Below are positions 29,167 to 38,481 of a stretch of 64,000 nucleotides of DNA, piece after piece (position 1 is the first letter of the stretch; each line of letters begins with the position of its first letter). The stretch comes from Streptococcus oricebi (lineage in GTDB: Bacteria > Bacillota > Bacilli > Lactobacillales > Streptococcaceae). The stretch lies in NCBI RefSeq assembly GCF_017883985.1, contig NZ_PRDG01000004.1, forward strand, positions 123,155 through 187,154, given 5' to 3'. Made by a program: the position numbers and the translations under genes. Under the pieces are notes generated by a model, which ran no database searches, was not told where the DNA came from, and was given only the letters and a program-made list of their open reading frames with translations.

Positions 29167-29912
29167 TATTTATAGGACGCCATAGCGATAAAGCCGAGTT
29201 TTTCCTTATTTTTCTTAAAGGTTTTGAACATATTAAAAAACATCGGGCGATTTTCCTTTTTGAGGGCATTTTTGACAATCTTTAGGGTACCTGCCAAGCC
29301 CTCATCATAAATCATGCCCTTGGGACTCATCAGGGTCATATCCCCTGCGAAAGTCTCCACCTTGTGGAATTGATGACCACGCGCCAGCTGAATCCAACCA
29401 CCCTCGGTCAAGGGACCGACATTGACATGGATGGCCTTGGATAATTCCTGCCGCACAGCCTCGTCCTGCCTTTTGAGCATAACATCATGGGTCAAAAGGA
29501 CGCCACCTGGTTTTAAAACGCGGTAGTATTCATCCAGGCACTTGTTTTTCCCTTTTTCGGTCTGCATGGTCAGCATGGCTTCATTGATGACAATATCAAA
29601 ACTATTATCCTCATAGGGGAGCTTCATGGCATTAGCCTTTTCAAAGCTTACCAACTCTGTCACAGCTGCCTTTTCAGCATTGGCTCTAGCCTGGTCCAGG
29701 GCCTTGGCATCCAAGTCAATAGCTGTGATTTGACAGCCATAGGTCTTGGCCAATTCAACCGTAGTAGTCCCCATATTGCAGGCCACTTCAAGGACCTTTT
29801 TATCAGCTGAAAATTTCCCTTGTTCAATCAGCCAGTCAGTGGCTCTCTTGCCCCCGGGACGCAGTCTCTTCTTGCCTAGCTTAGCTAAAAATGTATGTCC
29901 TGCTTCTGCCAT
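29166..29912 (-). CDS. SAM-dependent class I methyltransferase
   Basis: A 248-residue protein with a class I methyltransferase fold. Motif I is KVLEVACNMGTTTVELAK, motif II ITAIDLDAKALDQARANA, then ANAMKLPYEDNSFDIVINEA and the post-motif YRVLKPGGVLLTHDVM. The methyl acceptor is unknown; the arrangement resembles ubiquinone/sterol-type (Methyltransf_11) enzymes. The C-terminal region ends KTFKKNKEKLGFIAMASYK. It seems monocistronic, between the azlCD genes and an arginase-family gene. Confidence 0.85.
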   Translation of the reverse strand: MAEAGHTFLAKLGKKRLRPGGKRATDWLIEQGKFSADKKVLEVACNMGTTTVELAKTYGCQITAIDLDAKALDQARANAEKAAVTELVSFEKANAMKLPYEDNSFDIVINEAMLTMQTEKGKNKCLDEYYRVLKPGGVLLTHDVMLKRQDEAVRQELSKAIHVNVGPLTEGGWIQLARGHQFHKVETFAGDMTLMSPKGMIYDEGLAGTLKIVKNALKKENRPMFFNMFKTFKKNKEKLGFIAMASYK

Positions 29913-29977
29913 AACTTCACCTCATTTTCTTTTAGTTAAAATAAGTATATCATATTTTAAAAGATTTCTGATAATTC

Positions 29978-30301
29978 TTAGAAAATAAATCGTAAAAGAG
30001 CGACGAGGCAGACCCCAAAAATAACGGTCAAGACCAGATTACGATAGCGAAAGGCAATCAAGGTTGTCGGCAAAACTGCTAGCAAATCCAACCACTTAAA
30101 GCTAGGGAGACCTCCGATTTTCCCTTGGGTAACACTGGATAAAATCAGGGCAAAGATAATAGAGACCGGCAGATACTGGAGAAATCTCTCCACGATTTTA
30201 GGCAGACCCCGATACTTGACCAAGATAAAGGGCAGGGTCCTGGGTAGCCAGGTCACTAGGGCCGAAAAGAGGACAACCAAAAGGATATAAGAACTAATCA
30301 T
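29978..30301 (-). CDS. azlD: Branched-chain amino acid exporter small subunit AzlD
   Basis: A 107-residue AzlD-family protein with about four membrane segments and the diagnostic ALVTWLPRTLPFILVKYR and RNLVLTVIFGVCLVALLR. The start is the ATG at 30301 (MISSYILL), overlapping the azlC stop by 8 bp; a longer reading from 30328 would run far into azlC. It forms an exporter with AzlC for branched-chain amino acids or analogues, by family knowledge. Confidence 0.9.
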   Translation of the reverse strand: MISSYILLVVLFSALVTWLPRTLPFILVKYRGLPKIVERFLQYLPVSIIFALILSSVTQGKIGGLPSFKWLDLLAVLPTTLIAFRYRNLVLTVIFGVCLVALLRFIF

Positions 30302-30986
30302 CAAGCACCACCCCCACTGTACAGCCAATCAAGGTTGCGAGTAAGACAGCCAAAGATTGAGAAAGCAAGCTCGTCAAGGCCAGAAAGGCCAGACCAACCA
30401 CAAGCAAGATTAAGAGTAACTTTTGCAGTTTGACCTTGTGGAGCATGACCAAAAACTGGGCTGCAAAAATTCCGATAAACATCCCCAAAAGGGCAAAGTC
30501 CAGACCCAAAGGCTCTGGATTGGGTAAGAAGCTCCCAAGAGCCGCCCCCAGAATGGTCGCCAAGGTCCAAGACAGATAGCTCATCAGATTATTCCCCTGC
30601 ATCCAGCTGGCCGAAACCGTATCATCCTTGATTTGCTCGGTCAATAGTACCCCGTAGCTCTCATCAGTTAATAGGCTACCGATAGCCAGATTTTGCCAGA
30701 GGCTGGAGCTCCGAAAGAAGGTTGAGGTGTGTAGACTAAGCAAGAAAAAGCGGAGATTGATAAAGAAAACGGTCAAGGCAATATCCGCTATCGAGGCTTG
30801 GACAGCAATCAAGGATAGCATAACAAATTGGGCACTCCCAGCATAGACCAAAAAGCTCATCAGGCCCATTTCTACTGGATTGAGGTAGGGAGCCGCAATA
30901 ATACCACAGGCCAGACCGATACTGATGTAGCCCAAGGCTGTTGGTATGGCTGCTCTCACTCCCTGACTAAAGGTTTTTTCTTTCAT
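30294..30986 (-). CDS. azlC: Branched-chain amino acid exporter large subunit AzlC
   Basis: A 230-residue AzlC-family protein (FSQGVRAAIPTALGYISIGL; MSFLVYAGSAQFVMLSLIA; FLLSLHTSTFFRS; LLTDESYGVLL), with around eight hydrophobic stretches. It begins 6 bp after tsaD ends, so azlCD may be read through from the tsaB-rimI-tsaD genes. The C-terminus overlaps azlD. Confidence 0.92.
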   Translation of the reverse strand: MKEKTFSQGVRAAIPTALGYISIGLACGIIAAPYLNPVEMGLMSFLVYAGSAQFVMLSLIAVQASIADIALTVFFINLRFFLLSLHTSTFFRSSSLWQNLAIGSLLTDESYGVLLTEQIKDDTVSASWMQGNNLMSYLSWTLATILGAALGSFLPNPEPLGLDFALLGMFIGIFAAQFLVMLHKVKLQKLLLILLVVGLAFLALTSLLSQSLAVLLATLIGCTVGVVLDD

Positions 30987-30992
30987 AGACTC

Positions 30993-32009
30993 CTACTCTT
31001 CTAAGGCCTCAAAGGCCAGGCTCGGCTTGGCATTCAGATCAAGACCTGCAACATTTCCATTGTTCCATTCACTGACACTAGCATAGGCAATCATACCCGC
31101 ATTGTCGCCACAAAGCCGCAAGGGAGGAATGATAATCTCTAGATGTTGACCAAGCTCTGCGGCCAAACGTTCACGCAGGCCTTGGTTAGCCGCTACTCCT
31201 CCTGCCACAACCAGGCTCTCTACTGGATATTGGACTAGGGCCTTTTTAGTCTTGGCTAGAAGGATATCCAAGACAGCCGCCTGAAAGCTAGCCGCCAAAT
31301 CAGCCTGGGACAGCTCTTCTCCACGCTGATCGGCATTGTGATAGAGATTGATAAAGGCCGACTTGAGACCAGAGAAGGAAAACTCTAAATTGTCCTCTTT
31401 TATCATAGCCCGCGGAAAGTCATAAACATCTTGTCCCTGGTGGGCCAGCTGGTCAATTTCTCGGCCAGCAGGATAGCTCAAGCCCATGACCCGGCCTATC
31501 TTATCATAGGCCTCTCCAACCGCGTCGTCCCGCGTTTCACCGACAATCTTATAGTCTCCAGCCTGGCTAACATAGACTAACTCGGTATGGCCACCACTGA
31601 CCAAAAGGGCCAGCAGGGGAAATTTCAAGTCAGTGACACTTTGGGCTGCCATCAGGTGACCAGCCATGTGATTGACCGGAATCAAAGGAAGTTGATGGGC
31701 CCAGGCAAAACTCTTGGCCGCCGCTAATCCCACTAAGAGGGCCCCGACCAAGCCTGGTCCATAGGTAACCGCCACTGCAGTCACCTCTTTGTCGCTGATT
31801 CCTGCCTCAGCTAGGGCCTCTTCGATACAGGCCGTAATCACCTCGACATGGTGGCGACTAGCCACTTCTGGGACAACGCCCCCAAATCGCTTGTGACTAT
31901 CGATTTGACTGGCGATTACATTTGATAATAGCTCTTTTTCATTTTTTAAGACAGCGACACTGGTTTCATCGCAAGATGTCTCAAAAGCTAAAATATATCT
32001 ATCCTTCAT
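30993..32009 (-). CDS. tsaD: tRNA N6-adenosine threonylcarbamoyltransferase
   Basis: TsaD (Gcp/YgjD) transfers the threonylcarbamoyl group to A37 of ANN-decoding tRNAs. It is 338 residues with an ASKHA fold: [15 protein letters not shown], the metal-binding [22 protein letters not shown], and [16 protein letters not shown]. It overlaps rimI by 11 bp; with tsaB the genes form the t6A cluster typical of Firmicutes. Confidence 0.97.
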   Translation of the reverse strand: MKDRYILAFETSCDETSVAVLKNEKELLSNVIASQIDSHKRFGGVVPEVASRHHVEVITACIEEALAEAGISDKEVTAVAVTYGPGLVGALLVGLAAAKSFAWAHQLPLIPVNHMAGHLMAAQSVTDLKFPLLALLVSGGHTELVYVSQAGDYKIVGETRDDAVGEAYDKIGRVMGLSYPAGREIDQLAHQGQDVYDFPRAMIKEDNLEFSFSGLKSAFINLYHNADQRGEELSQADLAASFQAAVLDILLAKTKKALVQYPVESLVVAGGVAANQGLRERLAAELGQHLEIIIPPLRLCGDNAGMIAYASVSEWNNGNVAGLDLNAKPSLAFEALEE

Positions 32010-32445
32010 TGCTCTCTCTTTTCATGATTAGGGCGTCCTCCACAGGCGCCCGATAGTAATTTTTCCGCCTAGCTAACTCTTTCAGTCCCCGGCCTTGATA
32101 AAAGCAACGGGCTTTTGGATTGGACTCTCTGACCTCTAAAAAGAGGGCTTTTCTGCTATCCAACTGATCCATCAAGGCCCCGGCCAAGCCCTGCCTCTGG
32201 TAGCTAGGGTCCACCGCCAGCTGGAGAATTTCAATTTCAAAGTCCGTCTCCAAAACGACCAAGAGGGCTAGCAGACGCTCATCCGACCAGGCTAAAAAAT
32301 AAGTGGTCTGACCCAACGTCAAATCCTGCTCAATTTGACTGACTGTCCAAGGACTGACTCCGTAAACCCGCCTAAAGAGCTGGTCAATCTGCTCAATTAG
32401 GTCAGCTGGACTAGACTTTTTCTCATATTTTTCAATTAAAATCAT
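31999..32445 (-). CDS. rimI: Ribosomal protein S18-alanine N-acetyltransferase
   Basis: A 148-residue GNAT acetyltransferase located between tsaB and tsaD, the standard place of RimI. The acetyl-CoA loop is [18 protein letters not shown], followed by [20 protein letters not shown]. The start is the ATG at 32445 ([10 protein letters not shown]), overlapping the tsaB stop by 4 bp (ATGA); a longer frame to 32493 overlaps tsaB heavily and is unlikely. Target S18 is inferred from the family. Confidence 0.93.
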   Translation of the reverse strand: MILIEKYEKKSSPADLIEQIDQLFRRVYGVSPWTVSQIEQDLTLGQTTYFLAWSDERLLALLVVLETDFEIEILQLAVDPSYQRQGLAGALMDQLDSRKALFLEVRESNPKARCFYQGRGLKELARRKNYYRAPVEDALIMKRESNEG

Positions 32446-33125
32446 AGCCGTTTGATATAGGAAGCCTCTGTTTCCTGATGATTCTTGAGCCAATTTTCCT
32501 CCGCCTCTACTCGCTTCAGATAGTTGGGGGTGAAGTCATGAATGGCTTGGCTCTCTTTCTGAGCCCCCAGACGGGCTAGACAAGTTGCATCTGCCAGACT
32601 AGGCTTGATTTTAGCGGTAGGCAAGGCTGCCCGAATCTGCTCAGTAAAAGCCTCAACTTCCCCAACAAAGCTGACATCTGGAAAGTCCTTGGCAAAGTCC
32701 AAAACTTCAGCCAAGGAGAGATGGGCTTCCTCTCTCACTGCCTCTCCCTCTTGGTAAAAGCCCGCATAAACATTATTGCGCCGAGCATCCATCAAGGGGA
32801 TAACCAGACCTGTCAAATCATCAGCTACTAGAATCCGCAGACTGGAGACACCGACCAAGTCAATTTTGAGGCTATAGGCCAGGGTTTTAGCTGTCGCCAC
32901 AGCCACCCGCAAGCCAGTATAACTACCCGGTCCCTCTGCCACAACAATCCGATCTAAATCTTCTGGTTTCAAATCCAAACTCTGCATTAAAAAGTCCAGA
33001 CTGGGCATCAGGCTGACACTGTGGTTTTTCTTAATATTAAGGGTCACCTTCCCCAGGACCTGATCATCCTCCGTAATAGCCAGGCTCAAGGCCTTATTGG
33101 ATGTATCAAAAGCTAAAATTTTCAT
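32442..33125 (-). CDS. tsaB: tRNA threonylcarbamoyladenosine biosynthesis protein TsaB
   Basis: A 227-residue ASKHA-fold partner of TsaD (YeaZ): MKILAFDTSNKALSLAI, VAEGPGSYTGLRVAVATAKT and PLMDARRNNVYAGFY are diagnostic. It forms the scaffold of the TsaBDE complex making t6A. First gene of the t6A cluster, with the MarR-type gene 10 bp upstream on the same strand. Confidence 0.95.
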   Translation of the reverse strand: MKILAFDTSNKALSLAITEDDQVLGKVTLNIKKNHSVSLMPSLDFLMQSLDLKPEDLDRIVVAEGPGSYTGLRVAVATAKTLAYSLKIDLVGVSSLRILVADDLTGLVIPLMDARRNNVYAGFYQEGEAVREEAHLSLAEVLDFAKDFPDVSFVGEVEAFTEQIRAALPTAKIKPSLADATCLARLGAQKESQAIHDFTPNYLKRVEAEENWLKNHQETEASYIKRL

Positions 33126-33135
33126 ACTTTTCCTC

Positions 33136-33597
33136 TCATTTTTCTTCTGGCCAAAAAGAACGCCGTCTCAATTTATCCTCATAAAAACTACCAGCCAAGT
33201 AGGCCTCTAGAACCCGACTAAATTCTGCCAGATTAGGTACTTGCTTTTCTAGTTCCTTGCCCCAAAAGGCCTCTTGCTCGGCCACTTGACGGGCTAATTT
33301 TTGCCCCGCTTCTGTCAGCGATAGGAGCGAACGCCGCTTATCCTGACTTGAGATTTCCCGATGGACCAGGTCTTTTTTTATCAGGGCCTGAACCAGGCGA
33401 CTGGGACTCTTTTCCTCACAAATCAACAACTCTCCCAGTCCCTTGAGCGACAAGGGGCCATACTGGTCTAAAACCCTGATTACCTCTGCTTGGTTGGGAG
33501 TAAGGCCTAGAGGAGCCAAGAGCCGGCCATATTCTTTGCTAGCTCGACTTTCCGCACTTCTAAATAAATAAGCAAAACGACTACCTGTCTCTTTCAT
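33136..33597 (-). CDS. MarR-family transcriptional regulator
   Basis: A 153-residue winged-helix regulator. The recognition segment is LSLKGLGELLICEEKSPSRLVQAL and the wing contains HREISSQDKRRSLLSLTEAG, including the DxR turn. The start at 33597 (MKETGSR) has AGGAGG upstream; the longer frame to 33618 covers the ribosome site. It diverges from an epimerase gene, and a 24-bp palindrome in the shared region is a likely operator. It is followed by tsaB after 10 bp, so it may influence transcription of the t6A genes. Confidence 0.9.
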   Translation of the reverse strand: MKETGSRFAYLFRSAESRASKEYGRLLAPLGLTPNQAEVIRVLDQYGPLSLKGLGELLICEEKSPSRLVQALIKKDLVHREISSQDKRRSLLSLTEAGQKLARQVAEQEAFWGKELEKQVPNLAEFSRVLEAYLAGSFYEDKLRRRSFWPEEK

Positions 33598-33652
33598 TGG
33601 AACCTCCTCTAAAAACACTTCTCTACTATTTTACACTAGATTAGCCAAATTG

Positions 33653-33681
33653 TTGACAAATAAGCTGCAAAAAGCTAAAAT
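33653..33681 (+). promoter_or_regulatory. Promoter of the epimerase gene
   Basis: TTGACA at 33653-33658 and TAAAAT at 33676-33681 with an optimal 17-bp spacer. Confidence 0.85.
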
Positions 33682-33684
33682 TTA

Positions 33685-33708
33685 AAATAAATGACATGTC
33701 ATCTATTT
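33685..33708. promoter_or_regulatory. Palindromic MarR-type operator
   Basis: The core ATGACATGTCAT (33691-33702) is a perfect palindrome; with its flanks AAATAA and CTATTT the dyad extends to 24 bp with a single mismatched pair. It covers the expected transcription start of the epimerase gene, a classical repressor position. Confidence 0.75.
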
Positions 33709-33726
33709 TTAAGAAAGGAAGTCCAA

Positions 33727-34761
33727 ATGCCAGCAGCAAGAAAGATTAAAAAAGCCTTTGTGACCGGGGCCACCGGTCTTTTAGGAAACAACCTGGTCCG
33801 AGCCCTCCTCAAAGAAAATATCGAGGTGACCGCCCTGGTCCGCTCCAAGGAAAAAGCCCAGCAACAATTCGGAGACCTACCTATTCGCTGGGTAGTCGGT
33901 GATTTATTAAAGCCTAAAAGCTACCAAAAAGAACTGCTTGGCTGCGATAGCCTCTTTCATACAGCAGCCTTCTTTCGCGACAATTATAAAGGAGGAAAAC
34001 ACTGGCAGGAGCTCTATGAAACCAATGTCTTAGGCAGTCGACGGCTCCTAGAGGCTGCCTATGATGCGGGCATTCGCCAAGTTGTCCACACTTCTTCTAG
34101 TGTTGTCCTTGAAGGACATCGCGGGCAGATCATTGACGAAACCATGTCTCGCTCAAAAGACACTCCCTATGACTACTATCGCAGCAAAATTTTGAGCGAA
34201 GAGACCCTGGTAGACTTTCTGGAACAGCATCCCGATTGCTTTGCCTGCTTTGTCCTTCCCAGTGTGATGTTCGGACCCGGAGATATAGGTCCCACCTCCA
34301 GTGGCCAGCTGGTTATCAATTTTGTCCAAGGCAAGCTCCCTGGCCTGATTCGAGCCAGTTATAGCGCCGTAGATGCCCGAGATGTGGCCGATATTCACAT
34401 CCGGGCCCTCAGGTATGGGCGCAGGGGCCAACGTTACCTAGCCGCCGGACCTCAAGTCACCTTAGAGACCCTGTATGGACTACTCGAAAAGATTACAGGC
34501 CGACCCGCTCCCAAGCGTAAAATTCCCTCTTGGGCTCTTAAAATTTACGCCCGCGGTAGTGAACTCTATCATTGGATTAGCAAAAAACCAATCTTTATCA
34601 CCAAGGAACTAGCTAATTTGATGAACTCAGAGTATCTCTCTAGTAATTTCACCACTGCCAAGGCCAAAAAAGAACTGGGCGCCCACTTTCGCCCCCTTGA
34701 AGAAACCCTGACTGATGTTTTCAACTATTATCGTAGCCATCATTTTCTGGATTCAGACTAG
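33727..34761 (+). CDS. NAD-dependent epimerase/dehydratase family protein (dihydroflavonol reductase-like)
   Basis: An extended short-chain dehydrogenase of 344 residues. The cofactor loop AFVTGATGLLGNNLVRALL is at the N-terminus (GxxGxxG type), followed by VTALVRSKEKAQ, HTSSSVVLEGHRG, and the catalytic YxxxK in DYYRSKILSEE. The last part, ELANLMNSEYLSSNFTTAKAKKELGA, resembles dihydroflavonol-4-reductase/HpnA-like members. I chose the ATG at 33727 with AAAGGAAG 6 nt upstream. It is likely repressed by the divergent MarR protein. The physiological substrate is unknown. Confidence 0.88.
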   Translation: MPAARKIKKAFVTGATGLLGNNLVRALLKENIEVTALVRSKEKAQQQFGDLPIRWVVGDLLKPKSYQKELLGCDSLFHTAAFFRDNYKGGKHWQELYETNVLGSRRLLEAAYDAGIRQVVHTSSSVVLEGHRGQIIDETMSRSKDTPYDYYRSKILSEETLVDFLEQHPDCFACFVLPSVMFGPGDIGPTSSGQLVINFVQGKLPGLIRASYSAVDARDVADIHIRALRYGRRGQRYLAAGPQVTLETLYGLLEKITGRPAPKRKIPSWALKIYARGSELYHWISKKPIFITKELANLMNSEYLSSNFTTAKAKKELGAHFRPLEETLTDVFNYYRSHHFLDSD

Positions 34762-35209
34762 GCTTCTTTGGAAACTAGCCCTTTCATTTTTTCCACCCTT
34801 GCCTTCTCCCTAAATTTCCTTCCCCGACTTGCCTAGTTTCCTTCATCTATGGTATAATGACAATAATCAAAAATCAGGTTAATTTCATTACTCTAACAAT
34901 TTCATAGAAGGAAGGGACTGACTCAAACAAGCTAGTCAGCCTTTAGTCATGAGGGTTTCTGCCTGCCTCCAGACAAGGCTGAGCCTCAGCTAACCAGGCT
35001 AGTAGACTGCTCTTGACCTATAAAAAGGGCCAAGCCGAGCATTTTAATTAAACCCAGTCAAGTCAAAACTAGAGACTGCTAGACTTCTATTCCTAATATA
35101 AGAGAGGTTGGCAACCAGCAAAGGGGCCTTCCTTGGAGTAATGAAAAAATAGTTTGGGACAAAAAACACTAGCCGTCCCCTATTCAACCTAGCAGGGAAA
35201 GGAAAACGA
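34762..35209 (+). promoter_or_regulatory. Gene-free region: promoter and long leader of rpoY-rnjA
   Basis: No gene is visible in 448 bp. A promoter is supported by TTGCCT (34829-34834), an 18-bp spacer and TATAAT (34853-34858) with the extended TGG. This predicts an untranslated leader of about 345 nt. It contains several dyads: CTGACT with AGTCAG (34918-34941), GCTGAG-C-CTCAGC (34978-34990) and GGTTG-G-CAACC near 35107. The leader ends with AGGAAAACG before the rpoY ATG. Confidence 0.65.
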
Positions 35210-35440
35210 ATGATTTACAAAGTTTTTTACCAGGAAACCAAGGATCGCAGTCCTCAAAGAGAAAAGACGCGCTCACTCTACCTCCAAGTGCCAGCCGAAT
35301 CTGAGCTTGAAGGCCGTATCCAAGCACGCAAGCTGGTCGAAGAAAACACCAATTACAACATCGAATTTATCGAACTACTGTCTGATAAGCACTTAGAATA
35401 TGAGAAAGAATCAGGCACCTTTGAATTAAGGGAGTTCTAA
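35210..35440 (+). CDS. rpoY: DNA-directed RNA polymerase epsilon subunit
   Basis: A 76-residue protein ([48 protein letters not shown]) matching the YkzG/DUF1447 epsilon subunit of Firmicute RNA polymerase, a small protein that docks near the secondary channel. It is directly upstream of rnjA with only 3 bp between, the usual pairing. Confidence 0.95.
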   Translation: MIYKVFYQETKDRSPQREKTRSLYLQVPAESELEGRIQARKLVEENTNYNIEFIELLSDKHLEYEKESGTFELREF

Positions 35441-35443
35441 ACC

Positions 35444-37126
35444 ATGGCCTATCAGTTAAAACCAAAAGAAGTTGGTGTTTTTGCTATCGGTGGTCTGGGA
35501 GAAATCGGAAAAAATACTTACGGCATTGAATACCAAGATGAAATTATCATTGTAGACGCAGGGATTAAATTCCCCGAGGACGACCTCTTAGGGATTGACT
35601 ATGTTATCCCCGACTACTCCTATATCGTTGAGAATATCGACCGCATCAAGGGTGTCCTCATTACCCACGGTCACGAGGACCACATCGGAGGGATTCCCTT
35701 CCTACTCAAGCAGGCCAATGTTCCCATCTATGCTGGTCCCCTGGCCCTGGCCCTCATTCGTGGCAAGCTAGAAGAACATGGGCTCTTACGTGATGCCAAA
35801 CTCTATGAAATCAATCAAAATACCGAGCTCCAATTTAAAAATCTAAAAGCGACCTTCTTTCGGACGACCCACTCGATTCCAGAGCCTCTAGGAATTGTTA
35901 TCCACACCCCTCAAGGTAAGGTTGTCTGCACCGGAGACTTCAAGTTTGACTTTACACCGGTTGGTGAACCAGCTGACCTCCACCGAATGGCAGCCTTGGG
36001 CGAAGAAGGCGTGCTAGCCCTCTTGTCAGATTCGACCAATGCCGAGGTGCCAACCTTTACTAATTCAGAAAAAGTTGTCGGCCAGTCAATCATGAAAATC
36101 ATCGAGGGCATCCAGGGGCGGATTATCTTTGCCTCCTTCGCCTCCAACATTTTCCGGCTCCAGCAGGCCGCAGATGCTGCCGTTAAGACCGGACGCAAAA
36201 TCGTTGTCTTTGGTCGCTCTATGGAAAAAGCCATTGTCAACGGGATTGAACTGGGCTACATCAAGGTGCCAAAAGGGACCTTTATCGAGCCAAATGAAAT
36301 CAAGGACTATCCAGCTGGTGAGCTCCTAATTATGTGTACCGGAAGTCAGGGAGAACCCATGGCTGCCCTATCAAGGATTGCCAATGGAACCCACCGCCAA
36401 GTCCAGCTCCAACCCGGTGATACCGTTATTTTCTCTTCCAGCCCTATCCCTGGAAATACAACCAGTGTCAACAAGCTGATTAACATCATCTCCGAGGCTG
36501 GGGTCAACGTCATCCATGGTAAGATTAACAATATCCACACCTCGGGTCACGGAGGCCAACAAGAGCAAAAACTCATGTTGCGCTTGATTAAGCCTAAGTA
36601 CTTCATGCCGGTCCATGGTGAATACCGAATGCAGAAAGTCCATGCCGGACTAGCCGTAGACACTGGAGTACCCAAGGATAATATCTTTATCATGAGCAAT
36701 GGTGACGTCCTGGCCCTAACTGAAAATTCCGCTCGAATTGCCGGTAGCTTCAATGCCCAGGACATCTATGTTGACGGAAACCGTATCGGTGAGATTGGGG
36801 CTGCTGTCCTAAGAGACCGCAAGGACCTTTCCGAAGACGGTGTTGTTTTAGCCGTTGCCACCGTTGACTTCAAGTCTAAGATGATTCTAGCAGGACCAGA
36901 TATCCTCAGTCGTGGCTTTATCTACATGCGGGAGTCGGGTGACTTGATTCGCCAGAGCCAGCGAATCCTCTTCAATGCCATTCGGATTGCCTTGAAGAAC
37001 AAGGACGCTAGCATCCAATCGGTTAACGGCGCCATTGTAAATGCCCTCCGTCCCTTCCTCTACGAAACAACTGAGCGGGAACCAATCATCATTCCAATGA
37101 TTTTAACACCCGATGGCGAGGAATAA
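35444..37126 (+). CDS. rnjA: Ribonuclease J1
   Basis: A 560-residue beta-CASP metallo-beta-lactamase nuclease with 5' exonuclease and endonuclease activity, central to mRNA decay and 16S maturation. Zinc motifs: [17 protein letters not shown], the later aspartate and histidine loops ([20 protein letters not shown]), and MPVHGEYRM in the beta-CASP part. It follows rpoY at 3 bp with its own GGGAG ribosome site. Some streptococci have a second paralog (rnjB), not in this window. The long leader upstream could be a target of autoregulation. Confidence 0.96.
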   Translation: MAYQLKPKEVGVFAIGGLGEIGKNTYGIEYQDEIIIVDAGIKFPEDDLLGIDYVIPDYSYIVENIDRIKGVLITHGHEDHIGGIPFLLKQANVPIYAGPLALALIRGKLEEHGLLRDAKLYEINQNTELQFKNLKATFFRTTHSIPEPLGIVIHTPQGKVVCTGDFKFDFTPVGEPADLHRMAALGEEGVLALLSDSTNAEVPTFTNSEKVVGQSIMKIIEGIQGRIIFASFASNIFRLQQAADAAVKTGRKIVVFGRSMEKAIVNGIELGYIKVPKGTFIEPNEIKDYPAGELLIMCTGSQGEPMAALSRIANGTHRQVQLQPGDTVIFSSSPIPGNTTSVNKLINIISEAGVNVIHGKINNIHTSGHGGQQEQKLMLRLIKPKYFMPVHGEYRMQKVHAGLAVDTGVPKDNIFIMSNGDVLALTENSARIAGSFNAQDIYVDGNRIGEIGAAVLRDRKDLSEDGVVLAVATVDFKSKMILAGPDILSRGFIYMRESGDLIRQSQRILFNAIRIALKNKDASIQSVNGAIVNALRPFLYETTEREPIIIPMILTPDGEE

Positions 37127-37437
37127 GAAAGAGGCACAAGTCAGGTCTTCCAGCGACCTCCCTTCAAACTGGAAATAATGGGCAAAAGCCCTGCTGCCAT
37201 CAGCTTAGCTGGTGGCTTTTCAATTTCTTCTTTTAGATAAAATAGACTAAAGCCCAGCAAAAAGAGACCGAGACAAAGTCTCCGGCCTCTAAAATTGTAA
37301 GAATAAAATAAGATGTCTAGTCTTTCAGTTTCCTTAGGAAGCCTGAGTACTTTGCAGTTTCACACCAGAAAGTTTGAGAGTTAATAAGCCGGTAACAATA
37401 GACCGGAAAGTTATCTTTGGAATTTTTTACCCTACTT
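37127..37437. other. Gap after rnjA: terminator and hairpin repeat
   Basis: AAAAGCC with GGCTTTT at 37183-37219, enclosing GCCATCAGC-TTA-GCTGGTGGC, is the rnjA terminator. Copy C of the hairpin repeat lies at 37262-37290. A small dyad CCGGT-AACAATAG-ACCGG is near 37390. No gene is seen. Confidence 0.7.
37262..37290. repeat. Intergenic hairpin repeat, copy C
   Basis: AAGAGACCGAGAC-AAA-GTCTCCGGCCTCT, related to the copies at 14201 and 23613. Confidence 0.58.
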
Positions 37438-38169
37438 TTATGGTAAAATAGCCAAGGCCCGAACAGGAGAGCCACTAGCCTCCTTCCAATGAGGAAAGGC
37501 AATGGAAATCAAGGCTCCTTTAGCTGGTAGTTGATGCAGATTGTTCATGACTTCCAGCTGGTAAATGTCCTGCTCTAAAAGATAGTATTCCTCTATTAAA
37601 CCGTGCTCAGCAGCAGGGAGACCTGCATCTGTATCCAGAGTCTCATGCCCCACCGCCTTGACTTGACGCTCCTTGATGAGAAACTCCAGGGCATCCCTTC
37701 CCCAGCCAGGAGTCCTTTGCCGACCTTGCTCATCAAGATTGCGCACCGCTGCCAAATCAGGCCAACGTCGGGACCAGTCACTCCGAAAGGCCACAAAAGA
37801 GCCTGGAAGAATCGGCCCATGCTGGGTTTCAAAGTCTAAAATGTCCTCCTTACTCAGGATATAGTCTGGATTTTCAGCTACTGCTTCAGATTTGTCGATA
37901 ACATAAAGGGGCAAAAGTAAATCCTTCAAGGGAATCTCGTCCAGCCAGCGCGCGCCCTCGACAAAGTGGATGGGAGCATCAATATGGGTTCCGTATTGGC
38001 CAACCACAGAGAACTTTTGGACAAAAAAGCCGTCCTTATGAGTAAAGAGTGCCTCCTTTTCCAGGGCAGGCAAGGCTGGAAATTTTGGAGAAGCCTCATC
38101 AATTTGATGGGATAAATCAACCCACTTCTTCTCCTTTAACTGCTGACAAAGTTCTAACAAATCTGACAT
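37438..38169 (-). CDS. Cyclase family protein (kynurenine formamidase-like)
   Basis: A 243-residue metal-dependent hydrolase of the cyclase/formamidase superfamily. The diagnostic HxxxDxPxHF motif appears as GTHIDAPIHFVEG; other family features are WVDLSHQIDEASPKFP, FVAFRSDWS and VGHETLDTDAG. The start is the ATG at 38169 (MSDLLELC) with AGGAGG 6 nt upstream. It has a strong promoter (TTGACG-17-TATAAT) and appears to be a single-gene unit. There are no tryptophan-degradation genes nearby, so the formamidase substrate is uncertain. Confidence 0.88.
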   Translation of the reverse strand: MSDLLELCQQLKEKKWVDLSHQIDEASPKFPALPALEKEALFTHKDGFFVQKFSVVGQYGTHIDAPIHFVEGARWLDEIPLKDLLLPLYVIDKSEAVAENPDYILSKEDILDFETQHGPILPGSFVAFRSDWSRRWPDLAAVRNLDEQGRQRTPGWGRDALEFLIKERQVKAVGHETLDTDAGLPAAEHGLIEEYYLLEQDIYQLEVMNNLHQLPAKGALISIAFPHWKEASGSPVRALAILP

Positions 38170-38481
38170 GGTAGCCTCCTTATCGACTATGAAAACATAA
38201 ACCAATTGACAAAGAAGGGCTAGAGCGCCCCTTGGACCTCAATCTTCTGACTCAAGTTTTCAAAAACCTTTAAATTATTTCTTCCCATTATAAAAGACAA
38301 GGGCAGGTCCGTCAATAAGTCTAGCCATACTAATTTTTAATGACTAGACTTAGACAATAACTATAGGCTAGCAGACTGCTAAAGCACAGGCAAAAACCAA
38401 CCATTTATTCCTGGTTGGTTTTTCGCTTATAATCAAAGATAGCTTTTAAACTTCTTCTAATTCTCTTAAGACTTGGAAATC
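38170..38481. other. Gap between glnA and the cyclase gene: promoter and terminator
   Basis: A minus-strand promoter TTGACG (38310-38315), 17 bp, TATAAT (38287-38292) drives the cyclase gene with a leader of about 110 nt. AAAAACCAACCA with TGGTTGGTTTTT at 38392-38423 is the glnA terminator. Nothing else is seen. Confidence 0.8.

Noticed and set aside
34949..34993. 14-codon leader peptide in the rpoY-rnjA leader
   Set aside because: No ribosome site and no run of regulatory codons.
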